DNA of 64,000 bases from Oscillospiraceae bacterium. GTDB taxonomy: Bacteria > Bacillota > Clostridia > Oscillospirales > Oscillospiraceae. The notes beneath the pieces were generated by a model. That model made no database searches. It saw only the letters and a program-made list of their open reading frames with translations, and was not told the origin of the DNA. Each line of letters opens with the position of its first letter. Position 1 is the stretch's first letter. Made by a program: the position numbers and the translations under genes. The stretch lies in assembly GCA_017432615.1 (NCBI GenBank), contig JAFRIV010000005.1, positions 1-64,000 of the forward strand, written 5' to 3'. Shown here piece by piece: positions 25,937 to 34,019 of the stretch.

Positions 25937-27436
25937 TCAGGAAAAAACGTTCAGCCCGGCTTCCAGAATGCATGTCAGCAAACTGGAGCGGAGCCCGACG
26001 AAAAAGTTGAGCGCCATGAAAACAGTCAGCGAGAGGACATAGACGGCGGAAGGCTGTGCCTTGACGCCGGAAATATGCACGGCTTCTCTCTTGTCAAACA
26101 GCAGCGCGACAGCAGGAATATAGTACAGGGCATTCAGCACGGTGCTGAGAACGATGGCTGAGAGTGCCGCAACGCATTTCCAGCCTGCTGTGGCCAACGA
26201 TGCCCGCGTCAGCACCAGTTTTGTGGCAAAGCCCGCAAACAGCGGGATGCCGATCATGGAAAGCGCCCCCACCGTAAACGCTATGCCGGAGAGTATATCC
26301 CGCCGTCCTGCGCCGTGCAGATCGGAAAACTGCCGGCTTCCACCGGAAACGGTCATAAAACCACCTGCCGCGGAGAACAGCATCGGCTTGGTGACGGCAT
26401 GCACCAAAATCTGGATGCAGCCGGCCAGCACACCTTCCGCAGTGCCCAGCCCGAAGCCTGCAAAAATATACCCCGCCTGTGCCACTGACGAATAGGCAAG
26501 CATCCGTTTGATGTCCCTCTCCTGAAGGGCGTGGAGTGAACCGAAGAGCATTGCCCCGATCCCGAAAACGAACAGCACATTCAGCACGCCCGTGCTCAGG
26601 ACCACTTCCATCCCCAGTACCCGGTAGAAGATCTTCAGCAGGAGGATCATATAGCTCTTGATCACAAGGCCGGAGAGAATGCCGCTGGAGGCCGCTGTGG
26701 CACTGGCATGGGCATCCGGCAGCCATGCGGAGAAGGGCCAAAGGGCACTTTTCAGGGAAAGCCCCACTGCAAACAGCCCGACAGTCACCGTCAGGGGAAA
26801 AGCATAGTTTCCGGAAAGATACAGCTCATGGATCTTTTCCCGCATCGGTTCCATCAGCAGGTGGCCTGTGATGTTGTAGAGGATAATGATGCCGATCAGA
26901 AACAGCCCCGAACCCAGGAGGCTCATGATGAGGTAACGGGTGGTGGCGACAAGCGCTTTGCCGCTTTTGTATTTCAGCATCACCAGGGCGCAGGAGGCAA
27001 TGGTGTTGATCTCCACAAATACATATCCCGTAAAGATATCGTTGGTGAGTACCAGCGCCAGCATGGATACCATCAGTAAATTGACGACGGTGAAGTAGAG
27101 GTTGATCTTATCCTCCTCCACGTCTTCAAAAATATGATCCATCCCACCCAGCAGCGTGAGGGTCATCACCAGCGGGAAGGCAGTTCCCATCAGGGTTTCC
27201 AACGGCCCGATGCGAATCTCATTCCCCCAGGGAGCGGGAAAGTGCCCCATCAGGTAAACGTAACTCTCCCCGGAGCGCACCGTAAAGGCAAGCGCTGCGG
27301 CCATCAGCGCCGTTACCAGCAGGTTCAGCCCTATGCATACGGCGCGGGAGGCTTTCGGGGTGAGCACACAGCAGGTCACGCCGCCGGCCAGATAGAGCAT
27401 GATGCAGAAAAACGGAAAGTTTTGTACGAGGTTCAT
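25937..27436 (-). CDS. Proton-conducting antiporter subunit, MrpD-like (first copy)
   Basis: A 499-residue polytopic subunit with GYVFVEINTIASCALVML (TM5 Glu), SLKSALWPFSAWLPDAHASA (TM7 Lys) and SGILSGLVIKSYMILLLKIF (TM8 Lys). The WPFSAWLPDAH form and its position right after mrpC are those of true MrpD/MnhD/MbhH proteins, so this is the most likely MrpD orthologue among the three. Its ATG overlaps the end of mrpC by four bases. Confidence 0.87.
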   Translation of the reverse strand: MNLVQNFPFFCIMLYLAGGVTCCVLTPKASRAVCIGLNLLVTALMAAALAFTVRSGESYVYLMGHFPAPWGNEIRIGPLETLMGTAFPLVMTLTLLGGMDHIFEDVEEDKINLYFTVVNLLMVSMLALVLTNDIFTGYVFVEINTIASCALVMLKYKSGKALVATTRYLIMSLLGSGLFLIGIIILYNITGHLLMEPMREKIHELYLSGNYAFPLTVTVGLFAVGLSLKSALWPFSAWLPDAHASATAASSGILSGLVIKSYMILLLKIFYRVLGMEVVLSTGVLNVLFVFGIGAMLFGSLHALQERDIKRMLAYSSVAQAGYIFAGFGLGTAEGVLAGCIQILVHAVTKPMLFSAAGGFMTVSGGSRQFSDLHGAGRRDILSGIAFTVGALSMIGIPLFAGFATKLVLTRASLATAGWKCVAALSAIVLSTVLNALYYIPAVALLFDKREAVHISGVKAQPSAVYVLSLTVFMALNFFVGLRSSLLTCILEAGLNVFS

Positions 27437-27810
27437 TCGTCGGCCTCCTTTCGGGAGAGCGCGACGATCTCATCCATCTCCAGCGTATGATAACGCAGAT
27501 AGAGGCGTACCACCAGTGCAAGAAGAAAGGCTGTCACACTGACGGACACAACGATCCCCGTCAGCACCAGCCCCGCGGGGACAGGGTTGATATAGTGCTC
27601 CGCTGCAGTGACGCCATCTTCAAAGATTGGACTGACGCGGCCGGAAATATACCCGTTGGATGCGAGAAACAAAAAGATCGCGCTGTCCATAAAGTTGAAG
27701 CCAATCACTTTTTTGATTAGGTTGCGGTCTAAAAACAGGATGGTAAAACCGATCCCGAACACGATGACGGCAGTGGCTTCAAAATAATTGAAAAACAGAT
27801 TACTGCCCAT
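27433..27810 (-). CDS. mrpC: Cation antiporter subunit MrpC (NuoK-like)
   Basis: A 125-residue, three-span protein homologous to NuoK/MrpC. Visible are AVIVFGIGFTILFLDRNLIK, NFMDSAIFLFLAS and the third span LVLTGIVVSVSVTAFLLALV, followed by a cytosolic tail. MrpC helps form the proton path next to MrpD. The ATG at 27810 is supported by AAAGGGGGG upstream and overlaps the stop of the MrpB-like gene by 11 bases; a start at 27864 would add 18 residues encoded within that gene. Confidence 0.85.
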   Translation of the reverse strand: MGSNLFFNYFEATAVIVFGIGFTILFLDRNLIKKVIGFNFMDSAIFLFLASNGYISGRVSPIFEDGVTAAEHYINPVPAGLVLTGIVVSVSVTAFLLALVVRLYLRYHTLEMDEIVALSRKEADE

Positions 27811-28723
27811 TGCCGAACCCCCCTTTGCTGAACAGAGAATAAAACGCATACATTGTGCAGGCAACCACTAGTCCTACGCAGATGTTCAGCGGCAGGATCA
27901 GCCCGCTGGACAGGATCGCCCCTGGCGTGCCGAGGGGAATATGGCTCTCCAGGTGGTTGGCGCCGGTATAAAAGGAATAGGTCTTCAGCAGGGTATAGGT
28001 CATCAGGGCAAAAAAACTGATCCACTGGTAGGTGCGAAACGTAAAGGCCCTCTCAAATTTCTCCGGCCCGCAGGCATTCGCGTAGAGAATCAGGGAAGCG
28101 CCGATGATCGCCCCTCCGGAAAATCCTCCTCCGGCCGAGAGGTGGCCGTTCAATATCACATAGATCCCGAAAAGAATCCCGATCGGCACCAGCAAGGCCG
28201 CGGAACCGCGGAAGATGCTGTCGTCCGGCTGCAAGGCGCGCCGGTTTTCCAGCTCGGGAATATTCAGCGCACCGGTCTTTCTGTTTCTGTCGGCACGCAG
28301 CAGGATGATTACGCTGCACACGGCAATAAACAGCACGTTGGACTCTCCCAGTGTATCGAAAGCACGGTAATCCAGAATCATGCCCGCAACGGCATTGATG
28401 GCGCCGGCCTCTTCCAGTTCGCCTTCCAGATACCGGATATACACTTCGTTTTCCGCCGGGTTGTCCTGCCCGCCGAAGCGCGGCAGCCAGGAGACCGTCA
28501 CCAGCAGCGTGAGGATCACAGTGAGGCATACCACCACCGAGATGCCGTCATATACAAGGGCAAAGATGCGCTTTTCCTTCTCGGGGGAAGCGGGCTTGGC
28601 CTTTACAGGTGCTTTCTTTTTGCGCGGTTTTTGGTTGCGCTCCGCCTCTTCCGGGACGGGAAATACTTCTTCCCCTTCCACCCAGTTTACAAAGCGGGCT
28701 ACATTGCGGGAAGGCTGTTTCAT
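27800..28723 (-). CDS. Fused MbhE-like (MrpA C-terminal) and MrpB antiporter subunit
   Basis: A 307-residue protein joining two parts that are usually arranged differently. Residues about 55-150 resemble MbhE/the MrpA C-terminal region (VVCLTVILTLLVTVSWLPRF, then MILDYRAFDTLGESNVLF, the signature of that region). Residues about 170-307 are MrpB (HLSAGGGFSGGAIIGASLIL, IPLGTPGAILSSGLILPLNI). A basic, Lys-rich cytosolic N-terminus (about 20-50) precedes them. In Bacillus MrpA the first part is the C-terminus of the large MrpA protein; here it is detached from MrpA and joined to MrpB. It overlaps both neighbours. Confidence 0.84.
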   Translation of the reverse strand: MKQPSRNVARFVNWVEGEEVFPVPEEAERNQKPRKKKAPVKAKPASPEKEKRIFALVYDGISVVVCLTVILTLLVTVSWLPRFGGQDNPAENEVYIRYLEGELEEAGAINAVAGMILDYRAFDTLGESNVLFIAVCSVIILLRADRNRKTGALNIPELENRRALQPDDSIFRGSAALLVPIGILFGIYVILNGHLSAGGGFSGGAIIGASLILYANACGPEKFERAFTFRTYQWISFFALMTYTLLKTYSFYTGANHLESHIPLGTPGAILSSGLILPLNICVGLVVACTMYAFYSLFSKGGFGNGQ

Positions 28724-28977
28724 TTTTTTCTGCCCCCTTTCCCGCCGATCAGGCCGATGCGGCGCAGCGTCACAAAAAACAGGATGCCGGTTACGCCGGC
28801 GCCTACGGCCGCTTCCGTGATGGCCAGGTCAGGGGATTCCAGTACCAGCCAGATCACCGACATGATCGTGCTGTATCCCATCTGGATCAGAACGGCAGCC
28901 AGAAGATTTTTCGTCATCGCCACGGATGCTGCGCATACGATCAGAAATGTCAGCAGAAACACAACGCCGAAATTCAT
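28720..28977 (-). CDS. MbhD-like (DUF4040) antiporter subunit
   Basis: An 85-residue, three-span protein: VVFLLTFLIVCAASVAMTKN, VLIQMGYSTIMSVIWLVLES and PDLAITEAAVGAGVTGILFF. The PDLAxTEAAVGAG motif is the DUF4040/MbhD signature, which corresponds to part of the C-terminal region of MrpA and to NuoJ-related subunits. It carries a basic tail (GGKGGRKK). It overlaps both neighbours by four bases, so this piece of MrpA is a separate polypeptide here, as in membrane-bound hydrogenase clusters. Confidence 0.85.
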   Translation of the reverse strand: MNFGVVFLLTFLIVCAASVAMTKNLLAAVLIQMGYSTIMSVIWLVLESPDLAITEAAVGAGVTGILFFVTLRRIGLIGGKGGRKK

Positions 28978-29312
28978 CTCTTTCCATTCTCCTTTTCTCC
29001 GCCTGTTCCGTTAGGGTTTCTTCCGTTGTCCATCTCCATATGCAGGATCAGATGGGAAGACACTGCTCCGCCCAGCCAGAGCAGCAGCAAGACCAGCACA
29101 AGCTTCAGCGTGAAAACCACCGAGCCGGACAGCAGGGCAAGCCCGCATACCAGCAGCCCCAACCCCAGCGTATCGCCGACGCCGGCTGCGTGCATCCGGT
29201 ACAACATGTTCTGAAACCGATAGTTTCCGACTACCGCTGTGATAAAAAAGAAGGCGCCGCCGAGGACGAGAACTCCTCCCAGCAGTAAACGGATCCACTG
29301 CAGAGTTGTCAT
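28974..29312 (-). CDS. mrpG: Cation antiporter subunit MrpG
   Basis: A 112-residue, three-span protein of the MrpG/MnhG/PhaG family: IRLLLGGVLVLGGAFFFITA, then NMLYRMHAAGVGDTLGLGLL (family motif RxHAAGxxDTLG) and LKLVLVLLLLWLGGAVSSHL. It is a structural subunit of the Mrp antiporter membrane complex. It overlaps mrpF and the DUF4040 gene by four bases each. Confidence 0.9.
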   Translation of the reverse strand: MTTLQWIRLLLGGVLVLGGAFFFITAVVGNYRFQNMLYRMHAAGVGDTLGLGLLVCGLALLSGSVVFTLKLVLVLLLLWLGGAVSSHLILHMEMDNGRNPNGTGGEKENGKR

Positions 29313-29593
29313 TTCTTCGCTCTCCTTTCGTCCAGGATCTTTGTCAGCACAGTCACTGCCAGGAAGCTGAGCAGCGCATACACAATGGCTACGTCAACAA
29401 ATCCATATTCCCCGGACCGAGCAGCCACAAGGCAGATCATGGCAATCACCTGCGTGCCGGTCATGTTTACGGCCACAAGCCTGTCCGTTGTGGTGGGGCC
29501 CTTGATAGCCCGGATCAGGCACAGGATCGTTCCCAGAGCGAGCAGGCCTGCACAAAAAGTGAGCAGCGTATACACAAGCGCGTCATACGTCAT
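29309..29593 (-). CDS. mrpF: Cation antiporter subunit MrpF
   Basis: A 94-residue, three-span protein of the MrpF/MnhF family: LLTFCAGLLALGTILCLIRA, KGPTTTDRLVAVNMTGTQVI (family motif GPTxxDRLVAxN) and EYGFVDVAIVYALLSFLAVT. MrpF is thought to take part in cation transport within the Mrp assembly. The ATG at 29593 has GGAGG upstream and overlaps mrpE by 11 bases; a start at 29617 is less likely because it lacks the ribosome site. Confidence 0.9.
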   Translation of the reverse strand: MTYDALVYTLLTFCAGLLALGTILCLIRAIKGPTTTDRLVAVNMTGTQVIAMICLVAARSGEYGFVDVAIVYALLSFLAVTVLTKILDERRAKK

Positions 29594-30062
29594 CTTCGCT
29601 TCCTCCGTTTCCCTCAATTTTCTGAAGCTGGCAGATAAAGGCGGCTTCCTCGCTGCCGTCCGCCATGCTCACGTCGATGCAGTGCATGGTGAGGGTGTCA
29701 CCCTCCAGCGTGCCGGTGATCGTGCCCGGCGTTAAGGTGATGCAATCTGCCAGCACAATGCGTGCAGCATCCGTGCGCAGATGCGCCTCAAAGGTCTTGT
29801 AGCAGGGTGAAAGCTTTCTTCCGGACCAGACCATTTTCGTCACCGCAAGGTTGGATTTGAGCATTTCCCGGAGAAAGATCAGAGCCATCTTCAGAATCCC
29901 GGGGATCCGCCGCATCAGTGCCTTATCTTTTTCAAAGCTGAATCCCAGCAGCGTACAGCTGACGGCATAGACAGCGGCGGAGATGACCACGCCGAACAGA
30001 AAGATCTCCGTCGTGAAGCGCCCGTTGAACAGGATCCATAGCAGAAGACAGAGTATAAACAT
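29583..30062 (-). CDS. mrpE: Cation antiporter subunit MrpE
   Basis: A 159-residue protein of the MrpE/MnhE family. Two N-terminal spans (MFILCLLLWILFNGRFTTEI and the next) are followed by LIFLREMLKSNLAVTKMVWS and the cytosolic IVLADCITLTPGTITGTLEG, the conserved TPGT block of the family. It is the first gene of the ten-gene antiporter operon, transcribed leftward from the promoter at 30119-30147. Confidence 0.9.
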   Translation of the reverse strand: MFILCLLLWILFNGRFTTEIFLFGVVISAAVYAVSCTLLGFSFEKDKALMRRIPGILKMALIFLREMLKSNLAVTKMVWSGRKLSPCYKTFEAHLRTDAARIVLADCITLTPGTITGTLEGDTLTMHCIDVSMADGSEEAAFICQLQKIEGNGGSEDDV

Positions 30063-30118
30063 GTATTGTCGCCTCCCCGCAGCGGAAATAAAATAGTGCC
30101 AGGTAGAAACAGATGCTT

Positions 30119-30147
30119 AGTATATACCTTGTTAAATAAAAAAGCAA
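30119..30147 (-). promoter_or_regulatory. SigA-type promoter of the Mrp-type antiporter operon
   Basis: Minus-strand TTGCTT (30147-30142), 17 bases, TATACT (30124-30119), followed by mrpE at 30062. It diverges from the promoter of the surface protein gene; the two share a gene-free region of 192 bases. Confidence 0.65.
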
Positions 30148-30176
30148 ATTAAAAAGATGACGGAAATCACGGCAAT

Positions 30177-30212
30177 AAAAGTGTTTACATAACACTTTTT
30201 TCGTGCTAAAAT
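30177..30212 (+). promoter_or_regulatory. Promoter of surface protein gene with overlapping perfect inverted repeat
   Basis: TTTACA (30184-30189), 17 bases, TAAAAT (30207-30212). AAAAGTGTT (30177-30185) and AACACTTTT (30191-30199) form a perfect 9-base inverted repeat with five bases between, lying over the -35 box. A repressor bound there would block RNA polymerase; the cognate regulator is not in the window. Confidence 0.65.
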
Positions 30213-30254
30213 AACACTGGTTTTTTATCATTTCCCGGTGGGAGGACAGATCAG

Positions 30255-32963
30255 ATGAAACTGGCTTGGAGAAAAATGTGTCTGGCTGCGATGGCTGCGG
30301 CTTTTTTGACGCTGCTGCCGCTGTGCGGCTTTACCGAGGAATCGGTCTTTACCGGGGAAACGCTGTTCGGAAGCGGGTCTCCCGCCGGTTCTGTCTCTTC
30401 CGGCTCTGTGCTGCCTCCGTCCGGCACGGGAGGGGCTGCCCTGAATGCAGGGCTTTCCGGTCTCGGCGATCGGAGCCTTAACGACGCAATGTCGGGCGCC
30501 GGGCAGACGCTGCAGATCCAGAACAATCCGCTGCTGCGCGCAGGTGGGACTGCCGATACGCCGGAAGAATTACCGCGTACGATTACCTGGTCATCTTCAT
30601 ATATTACCGTTTCAGTAAATAATAATCCGGTTTCAAGCGGTGCCGCAATTCACAGAAATGATCTGGTACAGGTCGAAGTCCATATTCCGACAGGCAGCAA
30701 GCTCAACAGTCTGGCATTTCGGTATTCCAGCTGGCATGAAAACCCTTATACCGGCGTTTTTGCGGAAACGCTCAATGAAGAAGATGTCGTCAGCGGACAA
30801 CCGGAGTCAACCGTATACACCTACCGTATTTATGATGAGATCCTGCTCAGTAATGTGGAAATTACTGCACAGGTTCATTTGAGTTATCCGTTATGGGTCG
30901 GAGCGATCCAGGTTACAGATGCCAATAAGAGTTATATCGGGGAAGGACAGATGGGCGGCGTTTCCTTTGATCCGGCCCGCAATGTCCTGTTGCTGAACAA
31001 TGCTCATATCACCGGCGGGATCAGCAGCAATATGCCCCTGACCATCCAGTTTTCCGGCGCTAATACCGTGCAGGGTACGGTACAAAACAGCCTCGGATAC
31101 GGGATTTACAGCAATAACAATCTGACGCTCTCCTCCTTCTCAGCCTCCGATTCGCTTACCGTCACGGCACCCGCAGCAGCGGATTCCGGCGGGATCTATC
31201 TGAAGGATGCCAATCTTACTGTCGGCAGCGGCGCTAATGTGTCAGCACTTTCCCAAGGAGGGTCCGGCCTTTCGGCCGGTGTACACGCCGGAAGGGTGGA
31301 AGTAAGCGGAGGCCTGACGGCGACAGCGGGGAATGCTGCCGTATCCCGCGGAATAGACTGCACCGGTCTTGCTGTAAAGACTGTCAATGCTTACGCGGGA
31401 GGAAGAGTTACCGCCTACGGAGGTGACACCTATACCGGCGGAGAAAGCACCGGCCTTTACGCCTCGGGCAGCGCTGCAGTGGAAACGGGGGCAAATCTGA
31501 CTGCACAGGGAAAAGGTGCCTCCGGAGCGAGCCGGGGTGTCTCTGCTTCTGCTTTTTCCAACGCCGGTACGGCGGACTGCTCCTCCGGGAACGGCGGCAG
31601 CGAAAGCAGCGGGCTCTACACGGCACAAAGCGTGACAAACAGCGGCACGCTGACTGCCACGGGCGGCACGGCGTCCTCCGGCATAAGCAGCGGAATCCGG
31701 ACGGGTGCCTTTTCCGTCACGGGCGGGAGTGTAAACGCCCAGGCTTCAGCCGGCAGTGCTGCATCCAGGGGAATCTCCGCTGCAACCACCGTTTCCGGCG
31801 GAACCGTCATTGCGGGAGGGCCGTCCGGTGCCTTTTCCGCCAAACCGGTATATTCCGGTTATACCCCCCTTGTCACGACTTCGAGCTTTTCCGGGGCTGG
31901 GTTGGAAGCGGATGCTTCAAAGGATGCCACTTACCAGGAGAAATATGTAACGATCCGCTCCAGGGTGCTGTCGGTCTCTCCTGCTGAGGTCACGATTTCC
32001 GTCGGGGAAGTGTATGCTCTTCAGGCGTCCAGTGCCTCCGGGTATTCCCTGCGTTGGACCAGCAGCAGCCCGGATGTTCAGGTCGATTCCGTCACCGGTA
32101 TGATCAAAGGAATGGCGGCAGGTTCCGCAGTGATCACGGTGCAGGCATACAACAGCATTACTGCGGACGCAGGGTCAGCAGCCTGCTCCGTCAAGGTGCT
32201 TCCCGTCAGTGCTCCACCGGCTTCGGCTGAAGTGGCGAGTGTCCGTTTTGACCAGGAGTCGGTGACCTTTTCACAGACTGGTGGGATCCGCACGGTAAAA
32301 TACTATGTTACACCGGCGTCCGCCTCCGGGACAAAACTGACATGGAGCAGTACAGACAATGCTCAAAACACGGTGAGGCTGGATGTCTCGGAGTCAGCCG
32401 GCGAATTCACATTGACAGCCGTCGGCAACGGATCGGCACTGATCACAGCCACTGCCCCCAACGGCAGGGAAGCCACCTGCCGCGTTACCGTGAGCGGCAT
32501 GGCTGTTAAAACAGCAAACGGCCAGACGATTTCCGGCTATATCGATTACCTGGGGGATTCCTACGGAAATGCCGGGGTATGGTTTTATGATTATTCTGAC
32601 ATGCTGCGCGCCACCTGCACGGCTCCGCTCAGTGCCCTGCAGGGGGTATATATAGACGATGGTTGGGTCCCGGAGGTGTCCGGTACCGTGCGGAACTTCA
32701 CGCGGTATGATGCCGGCAACGGAAAAACCGGCCTGCATTTTACCCGCACCTATCTCTCTACCCTGCGCTATGGGGTACATAAGCTCTCCCTTTCCTACAG
32801 CGGAGCAGGAAGCGCGCAGAGGAATTTCTATATTCAGTCTGTCCGGGATGCGCCGCGCACCGGCGATGCGCCTTTTCTGCCGAGCGTGATTGCCTTCTTC
32901 GCCTCAGGCGGGGCGCTTTGTGCAATGTTTCTGATCAAAAGGAGAAAAAACCATGGAATATAA
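30255..32963 (+). CDS. Large surface protein with Big-type Ig domains and sortase-like C-terminus
   Basis: A 902-residue exported protein. Signal peptide (MCLAAMAAAFLTLLPLCGF within the first 30 residues), a Gly/Ser-rich region, then repetitive Gly-, Ser- and Thr-rich stretches (about 230-530) suggesting a beta-helix. Two bacterial Ig-like domains follow: one with VTISVGEVYALQASSASGYS and VDSVTGMIKGMAAGSAVITV (Big_2 pattern), the next with VRFDQESVTFSQTGG. The C-terminus has APRTGDAP, a hydrophobic span and KRRKNHG, a TG-type sortase sorting signal although without a canonical LPxTG. It is probably covalently attached to the cell wall and may act in adhesion or glycan contact. The ATG follows GGGAGGA. 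Its last 11 bases overlap the yhaM-like gene. Confidence 0.75.
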   Translation: MKLAWRKMCLAAMAAAFLTLLPLCGFTEESVFTGETLFGSGSPAGSVSSGSVLPPSGTGGAALNAGLSGLGDRSLNDAMSGAGQTLQIQNNPLLRAGGTADTPEELPRTITWSSSYITVSVNNNPVSSGAAIHRNDLVQVEVHIPTGSKLNSLAFRYSSWHENPYTGVFAETLNEEDVVSGQPESTVYTYRIYDEILLSNVEITAQVHLSYPLWVGAIQVTDANKSYIGEGQMGGVSFDPARNVLLLNNAHITGGISSNMPLTIQFSGANTVQGTVQNSLGYGIYSNNNLTLSSFSASDSLTVTAPAAADSGGIYLKDANLTVGSGANVSALSQGGSGLSAGVHAGRVEVSGGLTATAGNAAVSRGIDCTGLAVKTVNAYAGGRVTAYGGDTYTGGESTGLYASGSAAVETGANLTAQGKGASGASRGVSASAFSNAGTADCSSGNGGSESSGLYTAQSVTNSGTLTATGGTASSGISSGIRTGAFSVTGGSVNAQASAGSAASRGISAATTVSGGTVIAGGPSGAFSAKPVYSGYTPLVTTSSFSGAGLEADASKDATYQEKYVTIRSRVLSVSPAEVTISVGEVYALQASSASGYSLRWTSSSPDVQVDSVTGMIKGMAAGSAVITVQAYNSITADAGSAACSVKVLPVSAPPASAEVASVRFDQESVTFSQTGGIRTVKYYVTPASASGTKLTWSSTDNAQNTVRLDVSESAGEFTLTAVGNGSALITATAPNGREATCRVTVSGMAVKTANGQTISGYIDYLGDSYGNAGVWFYDYSDMLRATCTAPLSALQGVYIDDGWVPEVSGTVRNFTRYDAGNGKTGLHFTRTYLSTLRYGVHKLSLSYSGAGSAQRNFYIQSVRDAPRTGDAPFLPSVIAFFASGGALCAMFLIKRRKNHGI

Positions 32964-33924
32964 CAGGCAGCTTGCTTATCTGGAAGAAAAGGATGTGGTG
33001 GAGGGATTCTATATCCTTCGCAGTGCACAGGTACGCACAGCATCAAACGGAAAGCCTTATCTGAGCGCGGTGCTTGCCGATGCTTCAGGCAGTATGGACG
33101 CGAAAATGTGGGATTACCCGGGCGGCTTCGGGGCGGAAGAAGAAGGAAAGATCGTCAAAGTCCGCGGGGAAGTTTCGGAGTTCAAGGGCAAGCTGCAGAT
33201 GAGTATCCGCCGGATGCGCCTGGCAACGGATAATGACCATTATGAGCTTTCTGACCTGGTGCCAGTCGCCCCTATCGATTCTGTGAGGGAGATGGAGTAT
33301 GTGCAGGATCTGATTGCCTCGATAACGGATGAGGATTACCGCACCATCGCCTCGGTGATGCTTGACAGGCATCTTGCCACTTTCGGGAAGATCCCGGCGG
33401 CAAAAAATGTGCATCACAGTTTTATATCGGGGCTTTTGATGCATACGTCCTCCATGCTGCGTATTGCCGATTTCCTGGCAAGCGAGATCTACCCGACAGT
33501 GATCAACCGCAGCCTCTTGCTGACAGGCACCCTGCTGCACGATTTTGCCAAGGAGCGGGAATATACGTTTTCCAATCTTGGCCTGGTGATCGACAAATCT
33601 GTGGAAGGGATGCTGATCGGGCATCTTGTGATGGGTGCGGAGGAAGTCGGCAGGGTATGGCGGGAACTGGAGCTGCCGGAGGAAAAACTGGTATTGCTGC
33701 AGCATATGCTGCTCTCACATCACGGTACGCCGGAATTCGGCGCGGCGGTGATCCCGGCGATCGTCGAGGCGGAACTGCTCTCCTACATCGACCTGCTGGA
33801 TTCCCGCATGGAGATCTATGCCGAAACTCTTGAAAACCTGATGCCCGGCCACTTCAGTGACAGGGTCTTCTCTCTGGAAAAAAAGATTTTTCATCATGGT
33901 TTGAAAGATCCGCAGCAAACGTGA
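32953..33924 (+). CDS. yhaM: 3'-5' exoribonuclease YhaM-like (OB fold plus HD domain)
   Basis: A 323-residue cytosolic nuclease. The N-terminal OB-fold (DVVEGFYILRSAQVRTASNG, MDAKMWDYPG, KVRGEVSEFKGKLQMSIRRM) binds nucleic acid. The HD phosphohydrolase domain shows HHSFISGLLMHTSSMLRIAD and LLTGTLLHDFAKE with the His-Asp pair, and LLQHMLLSHHGTPEFGAAV near the end. Length (B. subtilis YhaM is close to 314) and domain order match YhaM/CBF1. The enzyme trims RNA from the 3' end with Mn2+. It starts inside the end of the surface protein gene and has its own GGAG site, so the two are cotranscribed, an unusual pairing. Confidence 0.9.
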   Translation: MEYNRQLAYLEEKDVVEGFYILRSAQVRTASNGKPYLSAVLADASGSMDAKMWDYPGGFGAEEEGKIVKVRGEVSEFKGKLQMSIRRMRLATDNDHYELSDLVPVAPIDSVREMEYVQDLIASITDEDYRTIASVMLDRHLATFGKIPAAKNVHHSFISGLLMHTSSMLRIADFLASEIYPTVINRSLLLTGTLLHDFAKEREYTFSNLGLVIDKSVEGMLIGHLVMGAEEVGRVWRELELPEEKLVLLQHMLLSHHGTPEFGAAVIPAIVEAELLSYIDLLDSRMEIYAETLENLMPGHFSDRVFSLEKKIFHHGLKDPQQT

Positions 33925-33951
33925 ACAAACCATAAAACTTCCCGCTTCCTG

Positions 33952-33980
33952 TTTACTTTCGCTGTGTTCGCGGGTATAAT
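33952..33980 (+). promoter_or_regulatory. SigA-type promoter of the InlB-repeat surface protein gene
   Basis: TTTACT (33952-33957), 17 bases, TATAAT (33975-33980), followed 39 bases later by the start codon. It begins 27 bases after the stop of the yhaM-like gene, so this surface gene has its own transcript. Confidence 0.75.
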
Positions 33981-34019
33981 ACGGCGTATCAAGATGATTT
34001 TTCATCGGAGGAAATGCTC

